From the NCBI GenBank assembly GCA_027009095.1, contig JALVDG010000024.1, positions 1 through 18,007 on the forward strand: DNA of 18,007 nt, read 5' to 3'. The notes beneath the pieces were generated by a model. The model saw nothing but the letters and a program-made list of their open reading frames with translations. It did not search any database and had not been told where the DNA came from. This document shows positions 1 to 7,362 of this stretch, one piece after another; the stretch's first letter is position 1, and every line of letters starts with the position of its first letter. The translations under genes were made by a program, and so were the position numbers. This DNA comes from Thiotrichaceae bacterium. Its GTDB lineage: Bacteria; Pseudomonadota; Gammaproteobacteria; Thiotrichales; Thiotrichaceae.

Positions 1-167
1 CTGCGAGTTTGGAAAGAGCGACCGCTCGATAAAATAGACAAGGCTTCCACGATACTCGTTTTTCCCGAGCCATTTTTACCTATAATTAAATTAATGGATG
101 GAGATAAATCTAAGTTAGCCGTCTCTATTTTTCGACAATTCTCAATTGAAACACTGGCTAGCTTCAT
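1..167 (-). CDS. recF: RecF recombination/replication-repair protein (5' part only)
   Basis: RecF is an SMC-like ATPase that acts with RecO and RecR to load RecA at gapped DNA. Only the first 55 codons are in the window; the gene runs off the left edge. The N-terminus reads MKLASVSIENCRKIE, followed by LSPSINLIIGKNGSGKTS, in which GKNGSGKT (about residues 31-38) is the Walker A motif, and then GRSFQTR, a typical RecF segment. The usual FRN of the N-terminal strand is CRK here, a mild deviation. The ATG at 165-167 is the only plausible start, because the dnaN stop codon is in frame 18 bases upstream and no other start codon lies between. AAGG directly abuts the ATG, so initiation may depend on coupling to dnaN. 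The dnaA-dnaN-recF order supports the call. Confidence 0.93.
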   Translation of the reverse strand, partial: MKLASVSIENCRKIETANLDLSPSINLIIGKNGSGKTSIVEALSILSSGRSFQTR

Positions 168-185
168 CCTTAAATTTAAGTGTAA

Positions 186-1292
186 TTACAATCTAATTGG
201 CATAACAACATATTTTGTTGACTCGTCATCCATTGCGGACAACAAAGCACTACTATCAGGATTGCTGATATGTAAGACAATAGTATTTGAGTTAAGATGA
301 TTTACCGCATCTAGTAAGTAGCTGACATTAAATCCTATCTCTAACATTTCTCCTGCATAATTTACATCTATCTCTTCTTCTGCCATTTCTTTCTCTGGAT
401 TCGTTGAATGCAAGGTCATCACTCCCTCAAAGAAACGTAAGCGTATACCTCTGAATTTTTCATTTGATAATATAGCAACACGCGCTAACGTATCTCTAAA
501 AACTAGTCGATCTAATTCAATATGGTACGTGCTCGATACGGGAATCGCAGCTTGATAATCAGGATACTTTCCATCAATAAGCTTAGAGGTAAAACGAATA
601 TTATTTTTCTGGATTCTGATATGATTATCACTTAAATAAAGCGTTAGAGGTAATTCACTTGTACCATCTAACAAACGTGATAACTCTAAAACACCTTTTC
701 GCGGAATAATAAGACTGCTACCTGAACCACTCATTGCAGTATCACTCTCATATTTACTTACAGCTAAACGATGCCCATCTGTTGTAACTGTTTTTATTAT
801 ATTTCCACTGATTTCTAAATAGAGTCCATTTAAGTAATAACGAACATCTTGGTTAGCCATTGAGAAAGCCGTGTTATCAAACAATTCTTTCAAGCTTTTT
901 TCAGGTATTGTGATTTCATTATTAAAATCTATATCATCTAATAAAGGGTAATCTTCTGAAGGTAGTGTGGTTAGTTCAAATCGGCTACGAACACCTTTAA
1001 GATACAATCGGTTTTCATCCGTTTCCATTAATATAAAACAATCACTTGGTAATGCTTTACATATATCCAACATTTTTTTAGCCGATGTAGTGGTCGCCCC
1101 TTCTTCATCCGCTTTAATTTCTACATCACTTGATAGTTCAATCTCAAGATCTGTTCCTACAAAAGAGAGCTTATTATCCTTTACCGATATATATATGTTT
1201 TCGAGAATTTTTTTCGTATGTTTTTTCTCTATAGCACCGATAACATGATTAACTTGTTCTAAAAGAGTATCTCTTGATATGGTTAGTTTCAT
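186..1292 (-). CDS. dnaN: DNA polymerase III subunit beta (sliding clamp)
   Basis: The beta clamp is a ring-shaped dimer that encircles DNA and tethers polymerase III and other clamp-binding partners. The 368-residue product has the usual bacterial length. It opens with MKLTISRDTLLEQVNHVIGAI and ends with the conserved tail YVVMPIRL, whose C-terminal residues form part of the partner-binding cleft. Internal landmarks are VSAKK-like TSAKKMLDICKALP, GVRSRFELTTLPSEDYP, the NGLYLE and TVTTDGHRLA segments, and GKYPDYQAAIP, which together span the three repeated clamp domains. It lies 18 bases upstream of recF and 196 bases downstream of dnaA. The Shine-Dalgarno upstream of the ATG is weak. The dnaA-dnaN spacer is unusually structured, so dnaN may have its own promoter or mRNA processing site there; this is inference. 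Confidence 0.98.
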   Translation of the reverse strand: MKLTISRDTLLEQVNHVIGAIEKKHTKKILENIYISVKDNKLSFVGTDLEIELSSDVEIKADEEGATTTSAKKMLDICKALPSDCFILMETDENRLYLKGVRSRFELTTLPSEDYPLLDDIDFNNEITIPEKSLKELFDNTAFSMANQDVRYYLNGLYLEISGNIIKTVTTDGHRLAVSKYESDTAMSGSGSSLIIPRKGVLELSRLLDGTSELPLTLYLSDNHIRIQKNNIRFTSKLIDGKYPDYQAAIPVSSTYHIELDRLVFRDTLARVAILSNEKFRGIRLRFFEGVMTLHSTNPEKEMAEEEIDVNYAGEMLEIGFNVSYLLDAVNHLNSNTIVLHISNPDSSALLSAMDDESTKYVVMPIRL

Positions 1293-1326
1293 AATAAATG
1301 TCTTATACTGTATTTTATGGTAAGGA

Positions 1327-1472
1327 AGATACTATGGAATGAGCACGAAACAACTTCCCGACCTCTCACTTGCTTTTTTATCTCAGCTCGGATGAGGTTC
1401 ATTCGTTGCATAGAGCAACTATGCGCCTCATGAGCTCATCCAATCTGAAATAAAAATTCTACGTCATAGCAT
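1327..1472. repeat. Imperfect palindromic element in the dnaA-dnaN spacer
   Basis: The 196-bp spacer between dnaA and dnaN (1293-1488) is mostly inverted repeats. The outer arms of the main hairpin are 1375-1396 (TTTTTATCTCAGCTCGGATG plus AG) and 1435-1456. They pair over 22 bases with three differences, two of which would be G-U pairs in RNA. Inside is a perfect 6-bp stem, GCATAG (1408-1413) with CTATGC (1419-1424). A weaker outermost pair is AGATACTATG at 1327-1336 with CATAGCATCT at 1463-1472. Close to the dnaA stop is a 10-bp palindrome AGAAGCTTCT (1480-1489). The structure resembles a REP-like or small non-autonomous element more than a simple terminator, though it could attenuate dnaA-dnaN readthrough. 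I saw no second copy in this window. Confidence 0.55.
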
Positions 1473-1488
1473 CTATTTCAGAAGCTTC

Positions 1489-2889
1489 TCAACTTGTCAG
1501 TATTCGTTGCAAAATACTATAACCCTCTTCAATTTGAGGATCAGTTTTTCGTAACTCTACCACCTTTTTACAAGCATGCATGACGGTTGTATGATCACGA
1601 CCACCAAAATTTTCACCGATCTCAGGATAGCTATGATTCGTTAAGTCTTTCGACAAGGCCATTGCTACTTGTCTTGGTCGTGCGATTGAGCGTGTTCTTC
1701 TCGGTGAATTAAGATCGGAAACTCTAATATTATAATGCTGAGCGACCGTCTTTTTAATATTCTCGATCGTCACCATTTTAGCTTGGCTAGCGAGTTGATC
1801 TCTTAGCGCATCATGAACAAAATCTAGAGTTACTTCGGTTTGCTGTTTCAAGCGTAAAGTAGCCACTACTTTCTGCAAAGCCCCTTCTAAATCACGAACA
1901 TTAGAAGGAAAACATTTAGCTATAAAAAAGGCAACATCATTGGGTAATACAAGAGAAAAGGCATCTGCTTTTTTACGCAGTATCGCAACTCTTGTTTCAA
2001 GATCAGGCGGATCAATAGAAACAGATAAGCCCGAGTTTAAACGAGTCCGTAAGCGATCATCAATGCCTTCTACATTTCTGGGGTATTTATCACTGGTCAG
2101 TATAATCTGCCGCTGACCTTCTAGCAGAGTATTAAAGGTATGAAAGAACTCTTCCATCGAACGAGTTTTACCAGCAAAAAATTGAATATCGTCGATTAGC
2201 AGGGCATCGGCTGTGCGATAAAATGTTTTAAATTCATTAATCTGATTGTTACGCAAAGCACTAACCAAGTCATTAACAAAATTCTCGGAAGTCAGATAAA
2301 CAACATGCGCCCCTGGATTTTGCTCTCGGATATGGTTACCAATTGCATGCATTAAATGTGTTTTACCTAAACCAGAACTACCATAAATAAACAGAGGATT
2401 ATAAGACTGCCCAGGGTTTTCACTCACTTGTAACGCGGATGCACGTGCTAATTGGTTTGACTTACCTTCAACAAAGTTATTAAAGGTCATCATCTGGCTT
2501 AGATTGTTGGTAAATAAATGTTTTACATCAATCACTGATGGAGGTTGCTGCCCTGACTGTAACGGCTGTTGAATATCATTGGTCACAACAACTGGTTGTA
2601 ATTCTGGGGTATTTTGAACTGCTGCCTCGGTAGGAGGAGTCACATTGTTAGGAGTCGATGAGCCTATTTGCAAAAATACCTGTATCGTATTATTGTTTGC
2701 AATTTGACGTGCACAGTCCGTAATTCGAGGCAAGTGATGATCACGAACATGTTGTAAAACAAATTCATTCGGTGCCAATAACAAAAGGGCATCATCGTGA
2801 TGCGTACCATGAAGTGTGCGTAACCATGTATTAATTTCTTGATCTGGAAGCTCTTGTTCTAGGTATTTTAAGCATTGTTGCCAAAGCAT
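1489..2889 (-). CDS. dnaA: Chromosomal replication initiator protein DnaA
   Basis: DnaA binds 9-bp DnaA boxes at oriC, oligomerises in its ATP form, melts the origin and recruits DnaB. The 466-residue protein shows all four domains. Domain I (about 1-80) begins MLWQQCLKYLEQELPDQEIN. A short glutamine/threonine-rich linker follows (about 80-120). The domain III AAA+ core has Walker A GSSGLGKTH and Walker B LLIDDIQFF, with a sensor-like LTSDKYP segment. The domain IV helix-turn-helix carries the DnaA signature GGRDHTTVMHACKKV. The ATG at 2887-2889 is preceded by AAAGGA about 10 bases upstream, a good ribosome site. A perfect DnaA box lies upstream in the divergent intergenic region (3057-3065), consistent with autoregulation. 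Confidence 0.98.
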   Translation of the reverse strand: MLWQQCLKYLEQELPDQEINTWLRTLHGTHHDDALLLLAPNEFVLQHVRDHHLPRITDCARQIANNNTIQVFLQIGSSTPNNVTPPTEAAVQNTPELQPVVVTNDIQQPLQSGQQPPSVIDVKHLFTNNLSQMMTFNNFVEGKSNQLARASALQVSENPGQSYNPLFIYGSSGLGKTHLMHAIGNHIREQNPGAHVVYLTSENFVNDLVSALRNNQINEFKTFYRTADALLIDDIQFFAGKTRSMEEFFHTFNTLLEGQRQIILTSDKYPRNVEGIDDRLRTRLNSGLSVSIDPPDLETRVAILRKKADAFSLVLPNDVAFFIAKCFPSNVRDLEGALQKVVATLRLKQQTEVTLDFVHDALRDQLASQAKMVTIENIKKTVAQHYNIRVSDLNSPRRTRSIARPRQVAMALSKDLTNHSYPEIGENFGGRDHTTVMHACKKVVELRKTDPQIEEGYSILQRILTS

Positions 2890-3056
2890 TATTGCTTGTC
2901 CTTTGTAAAGTATGATTGATATATGATATTCAATAATGTAGCAATATCACGCTAAACATATTAAATATTTCAGGCAGTTTTATAATGGGTTAGACTGAAG
3001 AAAACATCTATCAGTATCAAGGGATAATTACTCGATATAATACCCTTAATTAATAC

Positions 3057-3065
3057 TTATCCACA
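3057..3065 (+). promoter_or_regulatory. Perfect DnaA box
   Basis: TTATCCACA matches the DnaA box consensus TTATNCACA exactly. It is about 170 bases upstream of the dnaA start codon, so it could serve origin function, dnaA autoregulation, or both. Confidence 0.7.
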
Positions 3066-3235
3066 AGAAGATATCTTAAATTTTATCCCTTTACAAACAA
3101 AGCAAATAAATGTAAATAATTGATATAATATGCTTTTTATTACAAGTTCTAGTAATATTTAATATTTTTTACAACGGACAACATCATTCTACAATAAACT
3201 ATCTATATTTAAATTCAGCAACATCTTAATTTATA

Positions 3236-3291
3236 ACTACCTGAATCTGTGACTTTGCTCTGACACAGTGAAGTCACGGATTCAAGTAACT
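3236..3291. repeat. Long palindrome inside the dnaA-rpmH region
   Basis: The left arm at 3236-3255 and right arm at 3271-3291 form an imperfect ~20-bp stem. Its core, TGAATCTGTGACTT against AAGTCACGGATTCA, has one mismatch that would be G-U in RNA. The 15-base loop is 3256-3270. The 10-base sequence CTATATTTAA occurs at 3203-3212 and again at 3290-3299, bracketing the structure. No coding gene reads into it, so it is not an obvious terminator. It may be a protein-binding or structural element of the origin, or a small inserted element. Confidence 0.55.
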
Positions 3292-3385
3292 ATATTTAAG
3301 AGATCTAATAATCTCGTCACAAACAATATCTACACATAAATGACGACCTATAAAGATGACAATTTCAACGCCCGATGTAAAACAG

Positions 3386-3414
3386 TTGACAATCGCCTAT
3401 CCATAGCTTATTTT
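3386..3414 (+). promoter_or_regulatory. Sigma-70-like promoter toward rpmH
   Basis: TTGACA at 3386-3391 is a perfect -35 hexamer. A 17-base spacer separates it from TATTTT (3409-3414), which matches the -10 consensus at four of six positions. It points at rpmH with a leader of about 105 bases. Confidence 0.45.
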
Positions 3415-3472
3415 CACGCCTTTTTTCTCTACATGATGTAATGATTAAATGCAGCGAATGATTTGCGTGGCA

Positions 3473-3478
3473 TATAAT
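3473..3478 (+). promoter_or_regulatory. -10 element upstream of rpmH
   Basis: TATAAT is a perfect -10 hexamer 49 bases before the rpmH start. The sequence 17 bases upstream (TGCAGC) is a poor -35, so this would need an activator or be a second, weaker start site. Confidence 0.4.
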
Positions 3479-3527
3479 CGACATTATTAAAGTTTAAACG
3501 TTTAAGTATTTTATTAGGTATCTAGTC

Positions 3528-3662
3528 ATGAAAAGAACATTTCAACCAAGTAACATCAAGCGTGCTCGTACACACGGTTTCCGCGCTCGTATGAGTACTG
3601 TTGGTGGACGTAAGGTTATCAAGGCACGCCGTGCTAAAGGTCGTGCTCGTCTTTGTCCATAA
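3528..3662 (+). CDS. rpmH: 50S ribosomal protein L34
   Basis: L34 is a small, very basic protein of the large ribosomal subunit. The translation is 44 residues, standard for the family. It begins [20 protein letters not shown], continues [19 protein letters not shown] and ends ARLCP. These are the hallmark L34 segments (MKRTFQPS, RxHGFRxRM, GRxVixxRRxKGR). The gene has more GC-rich, strongly adapted codons (CGT-rich arginine) than its surroundings, as expected for a highly expressed ribosomal gene. The rnpA start is 59 bases downstream, and the two are normally cotranscribed. Confidence 0.98.
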   Translation: MKRTFQPSNIKRARTHGFRARMSTVGGRKVIKARRAKGRARLCP

Positions 3663-3721
3663 AGTTTACTTAAAAAAGGTACTCAAGCACTCGTCCCTCA
3701 TTAAAACTTAATATAAACACG

Positions 3722-4078
3722 ATGCCAGGGCAAACTTTCCCTCGAAGTCTTCGTATGCTGACTGCCAGTCAATACAGCCATGTATTTTCTGATGCGCGTC
3801 GTTTTGGTAATAAGTCATTTACCTTATTAGTTAGGAAGAATGAGCTATCGCACCCACGTTTAGGCTTAGCAATAGCAAAGAAAAATGTTAAGCACGCCGT
3901 TGATCGTAACCGAATAAAACGGCTATTGCGTGAGAGTTTTAGAAAAAGACAGCACTTATTACCTCCTATTGATATTATCGCCATGTGTCGCCCGTCAGCT
4001 ATTCAATTAAGTAATGCACAAATACTCGAACAATTGGAACAACAGTGGCGTTATATGCAGAAAAAGCTCAGCTCTTGA
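3722..4078 (+). CDS. rnpA: Ribonuclease P protein component
   Basis: RnpA is the protein cofactor of RNase P, which removes the 5' leader from precursor tRNAs. The 118-residue basic protein starts FPRSLRMLTASQYSHVF, the usual N-terminal segment. It carries the diagnostic RNR motif in KNVKHAVDRNRIKRLLRESF (about residues 53-72), preceded by PRLGLAIAKK. Length is normal. No clear Shine-Dalgarno precedes the ATG; the start is chosen because the FPRSxRML segment aligns with the family N-terminus. It lies in the rpmH-rnpA pair. The next gene is yidC rather than yidD, with a repeat element between. Confidence 0.97.
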   Translation: MPGQTFPRSLRMLTASQYSHVFSDARRFGNKSFTLLVRKNELSHPRLGLAIAKKNVKHAVDRNRIKRLLRESFRKRQHLLPPIDIIAMCRPSAIQLSNAQILEQLEQQWRYMQKKLSS

Positions 4079-4136
4079 GCAGTACTATTAATAAAGTAAT
4101 TATTAGAAGGCTTTGCTGGATATAGGTACTTTTATC

Positions 4137-4277
4137 GTAACGACTCAGCATAATCAGTAACTGCTTAGATGCTCTCTATTTTGCTCGACTTCAAGACAAG
4201 AACAGAGTTTATCAGTATATAAATGGGTACTTTTAATGCAGAGATTGGGCAAAATAAAGTGCAAACCGAGTAGTTAG
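4137..4277. repeat. ~140-bp MITE-like repeat, copy A
   Basis: This is one of three related copies in the window (the others are 16021-16100 and 16304-16441). It opens with GTAACGACTCAGC (4137-4149) and closes with CCGAGTAGTTA (4266-4276), whose reverse complement TAACTACTCGG matches the start imperfectly, giving terminal inverted repeats. Shared interior blocks with copy C include CTCTATTTTG, GACTTCAAG, GTACTTTTAA-like and GGGCAAAATAAAGTGC. It has no coding capacity and occupies the place where yidD usually lies. The 10-base GGTACTTTTA found inside the copy (4226-4235) also occurs just outside its left end (4125-4134), suggesting a fragment of another copy. Confidence 0.7.
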
Positions 4278-4296
4278 CTTTTATCAAGGATAGATC

Positions 4297-5952
4297 ATGG
4301 ATCAACAACGCCCCTTATTGTATTTTACTCTGCTATTTTTATCGTATTTGATATGGACAACATGGCTACAAGACCATGCACCCAAACCAACGGTACAAAC
4401 ACAGACCAATACCGCGACTATCACACAATCATCTCCTAATGCGAATACTTCTCAAGTAGATATTCCCACGGGGGTTGCAACAGCATCAGGTAGTTCTAAA
4501 TCTGTTCCTAATAATACCAGTACTAACAATACTACTGATCATGGCATTCATGTAAAGACCGATGTGCTTGACCTTATTATCAGTACAACAGGTGGCTCTA
4601 TTATCCAAGCTGATTTACCGACCTACCCTGTTAGCTTAGAAGAAAAAGATCGTCCTGTTCGTGTTTTAGATCCTAAAAAGTCTTACGCTGCTCAGTCGGG
4701 TTTAATTGGCGAGACCCCAGAGCTTGCACCTAATCACTATGCTCAGTACAGTGCCCCCCAAGATACATACCAACTACTTGATGGAAGTAATGAGTTAGTT
4801 GTTCCACTTACTTGGACGAATGGCAAAGGTATTACCGTTACTAAGCGATATATTTTTCAGAAAGGCAGCTTTCTTATAAGAGTAGAACAAACCATCGATA
4901 ATCAGTCGGGTGCTCTTTGGAAAGGTAGTAGCTATCAGCAGTTAACACATAGCCCAAAAAATAAATCAAACGGTATGATGGGTATACAAGCCTATACTGG
5001 TGCGGCTTACTATAATAATAAATATGAGAAAATCAGCTTTTCAGATATGGAAAGCGAAACACTAAGCAATGTTGTTAAGGGTGGCTGGGCAGCGATGCTA
5101 GAGCATTACTTTGTTAGTGCATGGATTCCCCCTAAAGATCAAGAAAATACCTATTATACTAATTACATTAAAGAGAATAATCGCTATATCATGGGAGTAA
5201 AGTCACCCGAAGTACAGGTAGCGACAGGCACACAAGGCAATTTAAATAGCCAGTTTTATGTTGGTCCTAAAATTCAGGCTGATCTAGAAAAAATATCAAA
5301 AGGTTTAGATTTAACGGTTGACTATGGTGTGTTTAGTTTTGTCTCTAAACCTCTTTTTTGGGTAATGCAAGCAATCCATAATGTTGTTGGCAATTGGGGT
5401 TGGACAATTATTTTCGTTACCTTACTTATCAAACTTGTCTTTTTCTACCCTTCTGCCATTAGCTATCGCTCAATGGCGCGTATGAAGAAATTAGCACCTA
5501 AAATTAAAGAGATAAATGAGCGCTTTAAGGGTGACCCTCAAGGTAAACAAAAAGCAACCATGGATTTTTATCGTAAAGAAAAAATAAATCCTTTGGGTGG
5601 TTGTTTACCTATGCTGATTCAAATGCCTGTTTTTATGGGCTTATATTGGGTGCTACTCGAGAGCGTAGAACTACGCCAAGCCCCGTGGCTCGCTTGGTAT
5701 CAAGATTTATCCGTGCTTGACCCTTACTATGTGCTACCGATTATTTTTGGTATCAGTATGTATGTTCAGCAAAAACTAAATCCGCCACAAGCAGATCCTA
5801 TGCAGCAAAAAATCTTTGCATTTTTACCTGTAGTCTTCACGATTATGTTCTTATTCTTCCCCGCAGGATTAGTACTTTACTGGGTTGTTAATAATATACT
5901 GTCTATTATTCAGCAATGGTATATTACCAAACAGATTGTTGATAACGATTAA
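4297..5952 (+). CDS. yidC: Membrane protein insertase YidC
   Basis: YidC inserts and folds inner-membrane proteins, alone or with SecYEG. The 551-residue product is typical for gammaproteobacteria. It has an N-terminal membrane segment (about residues 7-25, LLYFTLLFLSYLIW) and a low-complexity Thr/Asn/Ser linker. A large periplasmic beta domain (about 85-340) is followed by the conserved insertase core (about 355-545). Core landmarks are the amphipathic region YRSMARMKKLAPKIKEINER, then NPLGGCLPMLIQMPVFMGLY and LPVVFTIMFLFFPAGLVLYW. The groove residue equivalent to the E. coli Arg366 appears to be Lys (TLLIKLVFFYP), a substitution common in relatives. The ATG has AAGGA about nine bases upstream. 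A terminator-like hairpin follows the stop. Confidence 0.98.
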   Translation: MDQQRPLLYFTLLFLSYLIWTTWLQDHAPKPTVQTQTNTATITQSSPNANTSQVDIPTGVATASGSSKSVPNNTSTNNTTDHGIHVKTDVLDLIISTTGGSIIQADLPTYPVSLEEKDRPVRVLDPKKSYAAQSGLIGETPELAPNHYAQYSAPQDTYQLLDGSNELVVPLTWTNGKGITVTKRYIFQKGSFLIRVEQTIDNQSGALWKGSSYQQLTHSPKNKSNGMMGIQAYTGAAYYNNKYEKISFSDMESETLSNVVKGGWAAMLEHYFVSAWIPPKDQENTYYTNYIKENNRYIMGVKSPEVQVATGTQGNLNSQFYVGPKIQADLEKISKGLDLTVDYGVFSFVSKPLFWVMQAIHNVVGNWGWTIIFVTLLIKLVFFYPSAISYRSMARMKKLAPKIKEINERFKGDPQGKQKATMDFYRKEKINPLGGCLPMLIQMPVFMGLYWVLLESVELRQAPWLAWYQDLSVLDPYYVLPIIFGISMYVQQKLNPPQADPMQQKIFAFLPVVFTIMFLFFPAGLVLYWVVNNILSIIQQWYITKQIVDND

Positions 5953-5961
5953 TCTATTCTT

Positions 5962-6005
5962 AAAAGTCCCTCTCTATATAAAAACATACAGGGGGACTTT
6001 TCTTT
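5962..6005 (+). terminator. Rho-independent terminator after yidC
   Basis: AAAAGTCCCTC (5962-5972) pairs with GGGGGACTTTT (5991-6001), an 11-bp stem with one T-G, closing an 18-base AT-rich loop and running into CTTTTCTTT. It starts 10 bases after the yidC stop and ends 20 bases before mnmE. mnmE therefore probably depends on readthrough or its own weak promoter. Confidence 0.75.
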
Positions 6006-6024
6006 GTATGCGGTAAAATAATCA

Positions 6025-7362
6025 ATGACATCTCACGACACCATCGTAGCAGTTGCAACTCCTTCAGGTAGAGGAGGCGTTGGTATCATCCGTGTATCAG
6101 GTGACTTATCCGCTTTTATTGCAACAAAAATATTAGGCAGTGTCCCCTCTCCTCGTAAGGCAGTTTATACCGAGTTCAAATCTGAACATGGCGATATTTT
6201 AGATAGTGGCATTGCTATTTATTTTCCTTCCCCTCACTCCTTTACAGGAGAGCATGTTATTGAGTTTCAAGGTCATGGCGGCCCTGTTGTTCTCGATATG
6301 GTGCTCAAACGTTGCCTTGCTTTAGGTGCAAGACTCGCCAGACCTGGAGAGTTTTCCGAACGTGCCTTTTTAAATGATAAACTCGATTTAGCGCAGGCAG
6401 AGGCAATCTCTGATTTAATCGACAGTAGCTCAGAACAAGCTGCCAGATCCGCGCTACGCTCATTACAAGGACACTTCTCCTCTGCTATTGACGAATTACT
6501 CAATCATCTAATAGAACTCCGAGTATATGTGGAAGCAGCACTAGATTTTCCTGATGAAGAAATAGATTTTTTAGCAGGTGATGCTGTGACAGGTCGTCTT
6601 GATAACATCAAACAACAATTACAAGACATTTTTAATAAAGCCAAACAAGGTAGTTTACTGCGTGAGGGCATGCAGCTCGTTATTGTTGGACAGCCAAATG
6701 CAGGAAAATCAAGCTTACTCAATGCCTTATCAGGAAATGAAAGTGCCATCGTAACAGAAGTTGCTGGAACAACCCGAGATGTACTACGTGAAACCATTAA
6801 CCTTGATGGTATGCCCCTGCATATTATCGATACTGCTGGGCTACGAGATAGTAATGATCCTGTTGAAAAAATAGGTATCGAAAGAGCGTGGAAAGAAGTT
6901 GAAAAAGCAGATTTAATTTTATTATTAATTGACGATAATGATAAAAACACAGAAGCTAATCAGGCAATTTTAAAGCAATTACCTTCACATCTTCCCATTT
7001 TTCAAGTACATAATAAAATTGATTTAAGTGGTAAAAAATCAGGAAAAAGAAAGGGGAAAATATATATATCGGCAAAACAACATATAGGCATAGAGCTATT
7101 AAAAGAACATCTAAAACACTATATGGGCTATCAAAGTGAGAAGGAAGATAGTTTTATAGCCCGCCGCCGCCATTTACAAGCTTTAGAAGCCACTCAATTA
7201 GCTGTCGATAATGCAGAATATCAACTCAAAGAATGTAATGCAGGCGAATTAATGGCAGAAGAGCTACGCTTAGCACAAGACTCACTAGGACAGATAACAG
7301 GGAAATATACACCCGATGATTTGTTAGGGGAAATATTCAGTAATTTCTGTATTGGCAAATGA
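6025..7362 (+). CDS. mnmE: tRNA modification GTPase MnmE (TrmE)
   Basis: MnmE works with MnmG to form the 5-(carboxymethyl)aminomethyl group on the wobble uridine of certain tRNAs, using a tetrahydrofolate derivative and potassium-dependent GTP hydrolysis. The 445-residue protein has the expected layout. The N-terminal tetrahydrofolate-binding domain (about 1-118) opens with [20 protein letters not shown] and includes [18 protein letters not shown] helical domain contains the inserted G domain: G1 [10 protein letters not shown]2 GTTRD, G3 DTAG and G4 NKID. The C-terminal CIGK tail carries the conserved catalytic cysteine. The Shine-Dalgarno is weak. The following lipoprotein gene overlaps its stop codon. 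Confidence 0.98.
   Translation: MTSHDTIVAVATPSGRGGVGIIRVSGDLSAFIATKILGSVPSPRKAVYTEFKSEHGDILDSGIAIYFPSPHSFTGEHVIEFQGHGGPVVLDMVLKRCLALGARLARPGEFSERAFLNDKLDLAQAEAISDLIDSSSEQAARSALRSLQGHFSSAIDELLNHLIELRVYVEAALDFPDEEIDFLAGDAVTGRLDNIKQQLQDIFNKAKQGSLLREGMQLVIVGQPNAGKSSLLNALSGNESAIVTEVAGTTRDVLRETINLDGMPLHIIDTAGLRDSNDPVEKIGIERAWKEVEKADLILLLIDDNDKNTEANQAILKQLPSHLPIFQVHNKIDLSGKKSGKRKGKIYISAKQHIGIELLKEHLKHYMGYQSEKEDSFIARRRHLQALEATQLAVDNAEYQLKECNAGELMAEELRLAQDSLGQITGKYTPDDLLGEIFSNFCIGK

Larger units (their letters stand above)
2890..3527. other. dnaA-rpmH intergenic region, candidate oriC
   Basis: This 638-bp gene-free stretch lies between divergent dnaA and rpmH, the position of oriC in pseudomonads and many other gammaproteobacteria. 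It is very AT-rich, notably at 3100-3240, which could serve as the unwinding element. I find one perfect DnaA box TTATCCACA (3057-3065). Weaker candidates are TGTAAATAA (3111-3119, the reverse complement of a one-mismatch box) and CTATCCATA (3398-3406, two mismatches). It also contains a long palindrome (3236-3291) and promoter-like sequences directed at rpmH. The scarcity of perfect boxes means origin function is not proven by the sequence alone. GC-skew across the chromosome would settle it. Confidence 0.5.

Noticed and set aside
6504..6950. 148-codon open frame on the minus strand within mnmE
   Set aside because: Shadow of the mnmE GTPase domain; serine-rich translation with no recognisable domain and no separate ribosome site.
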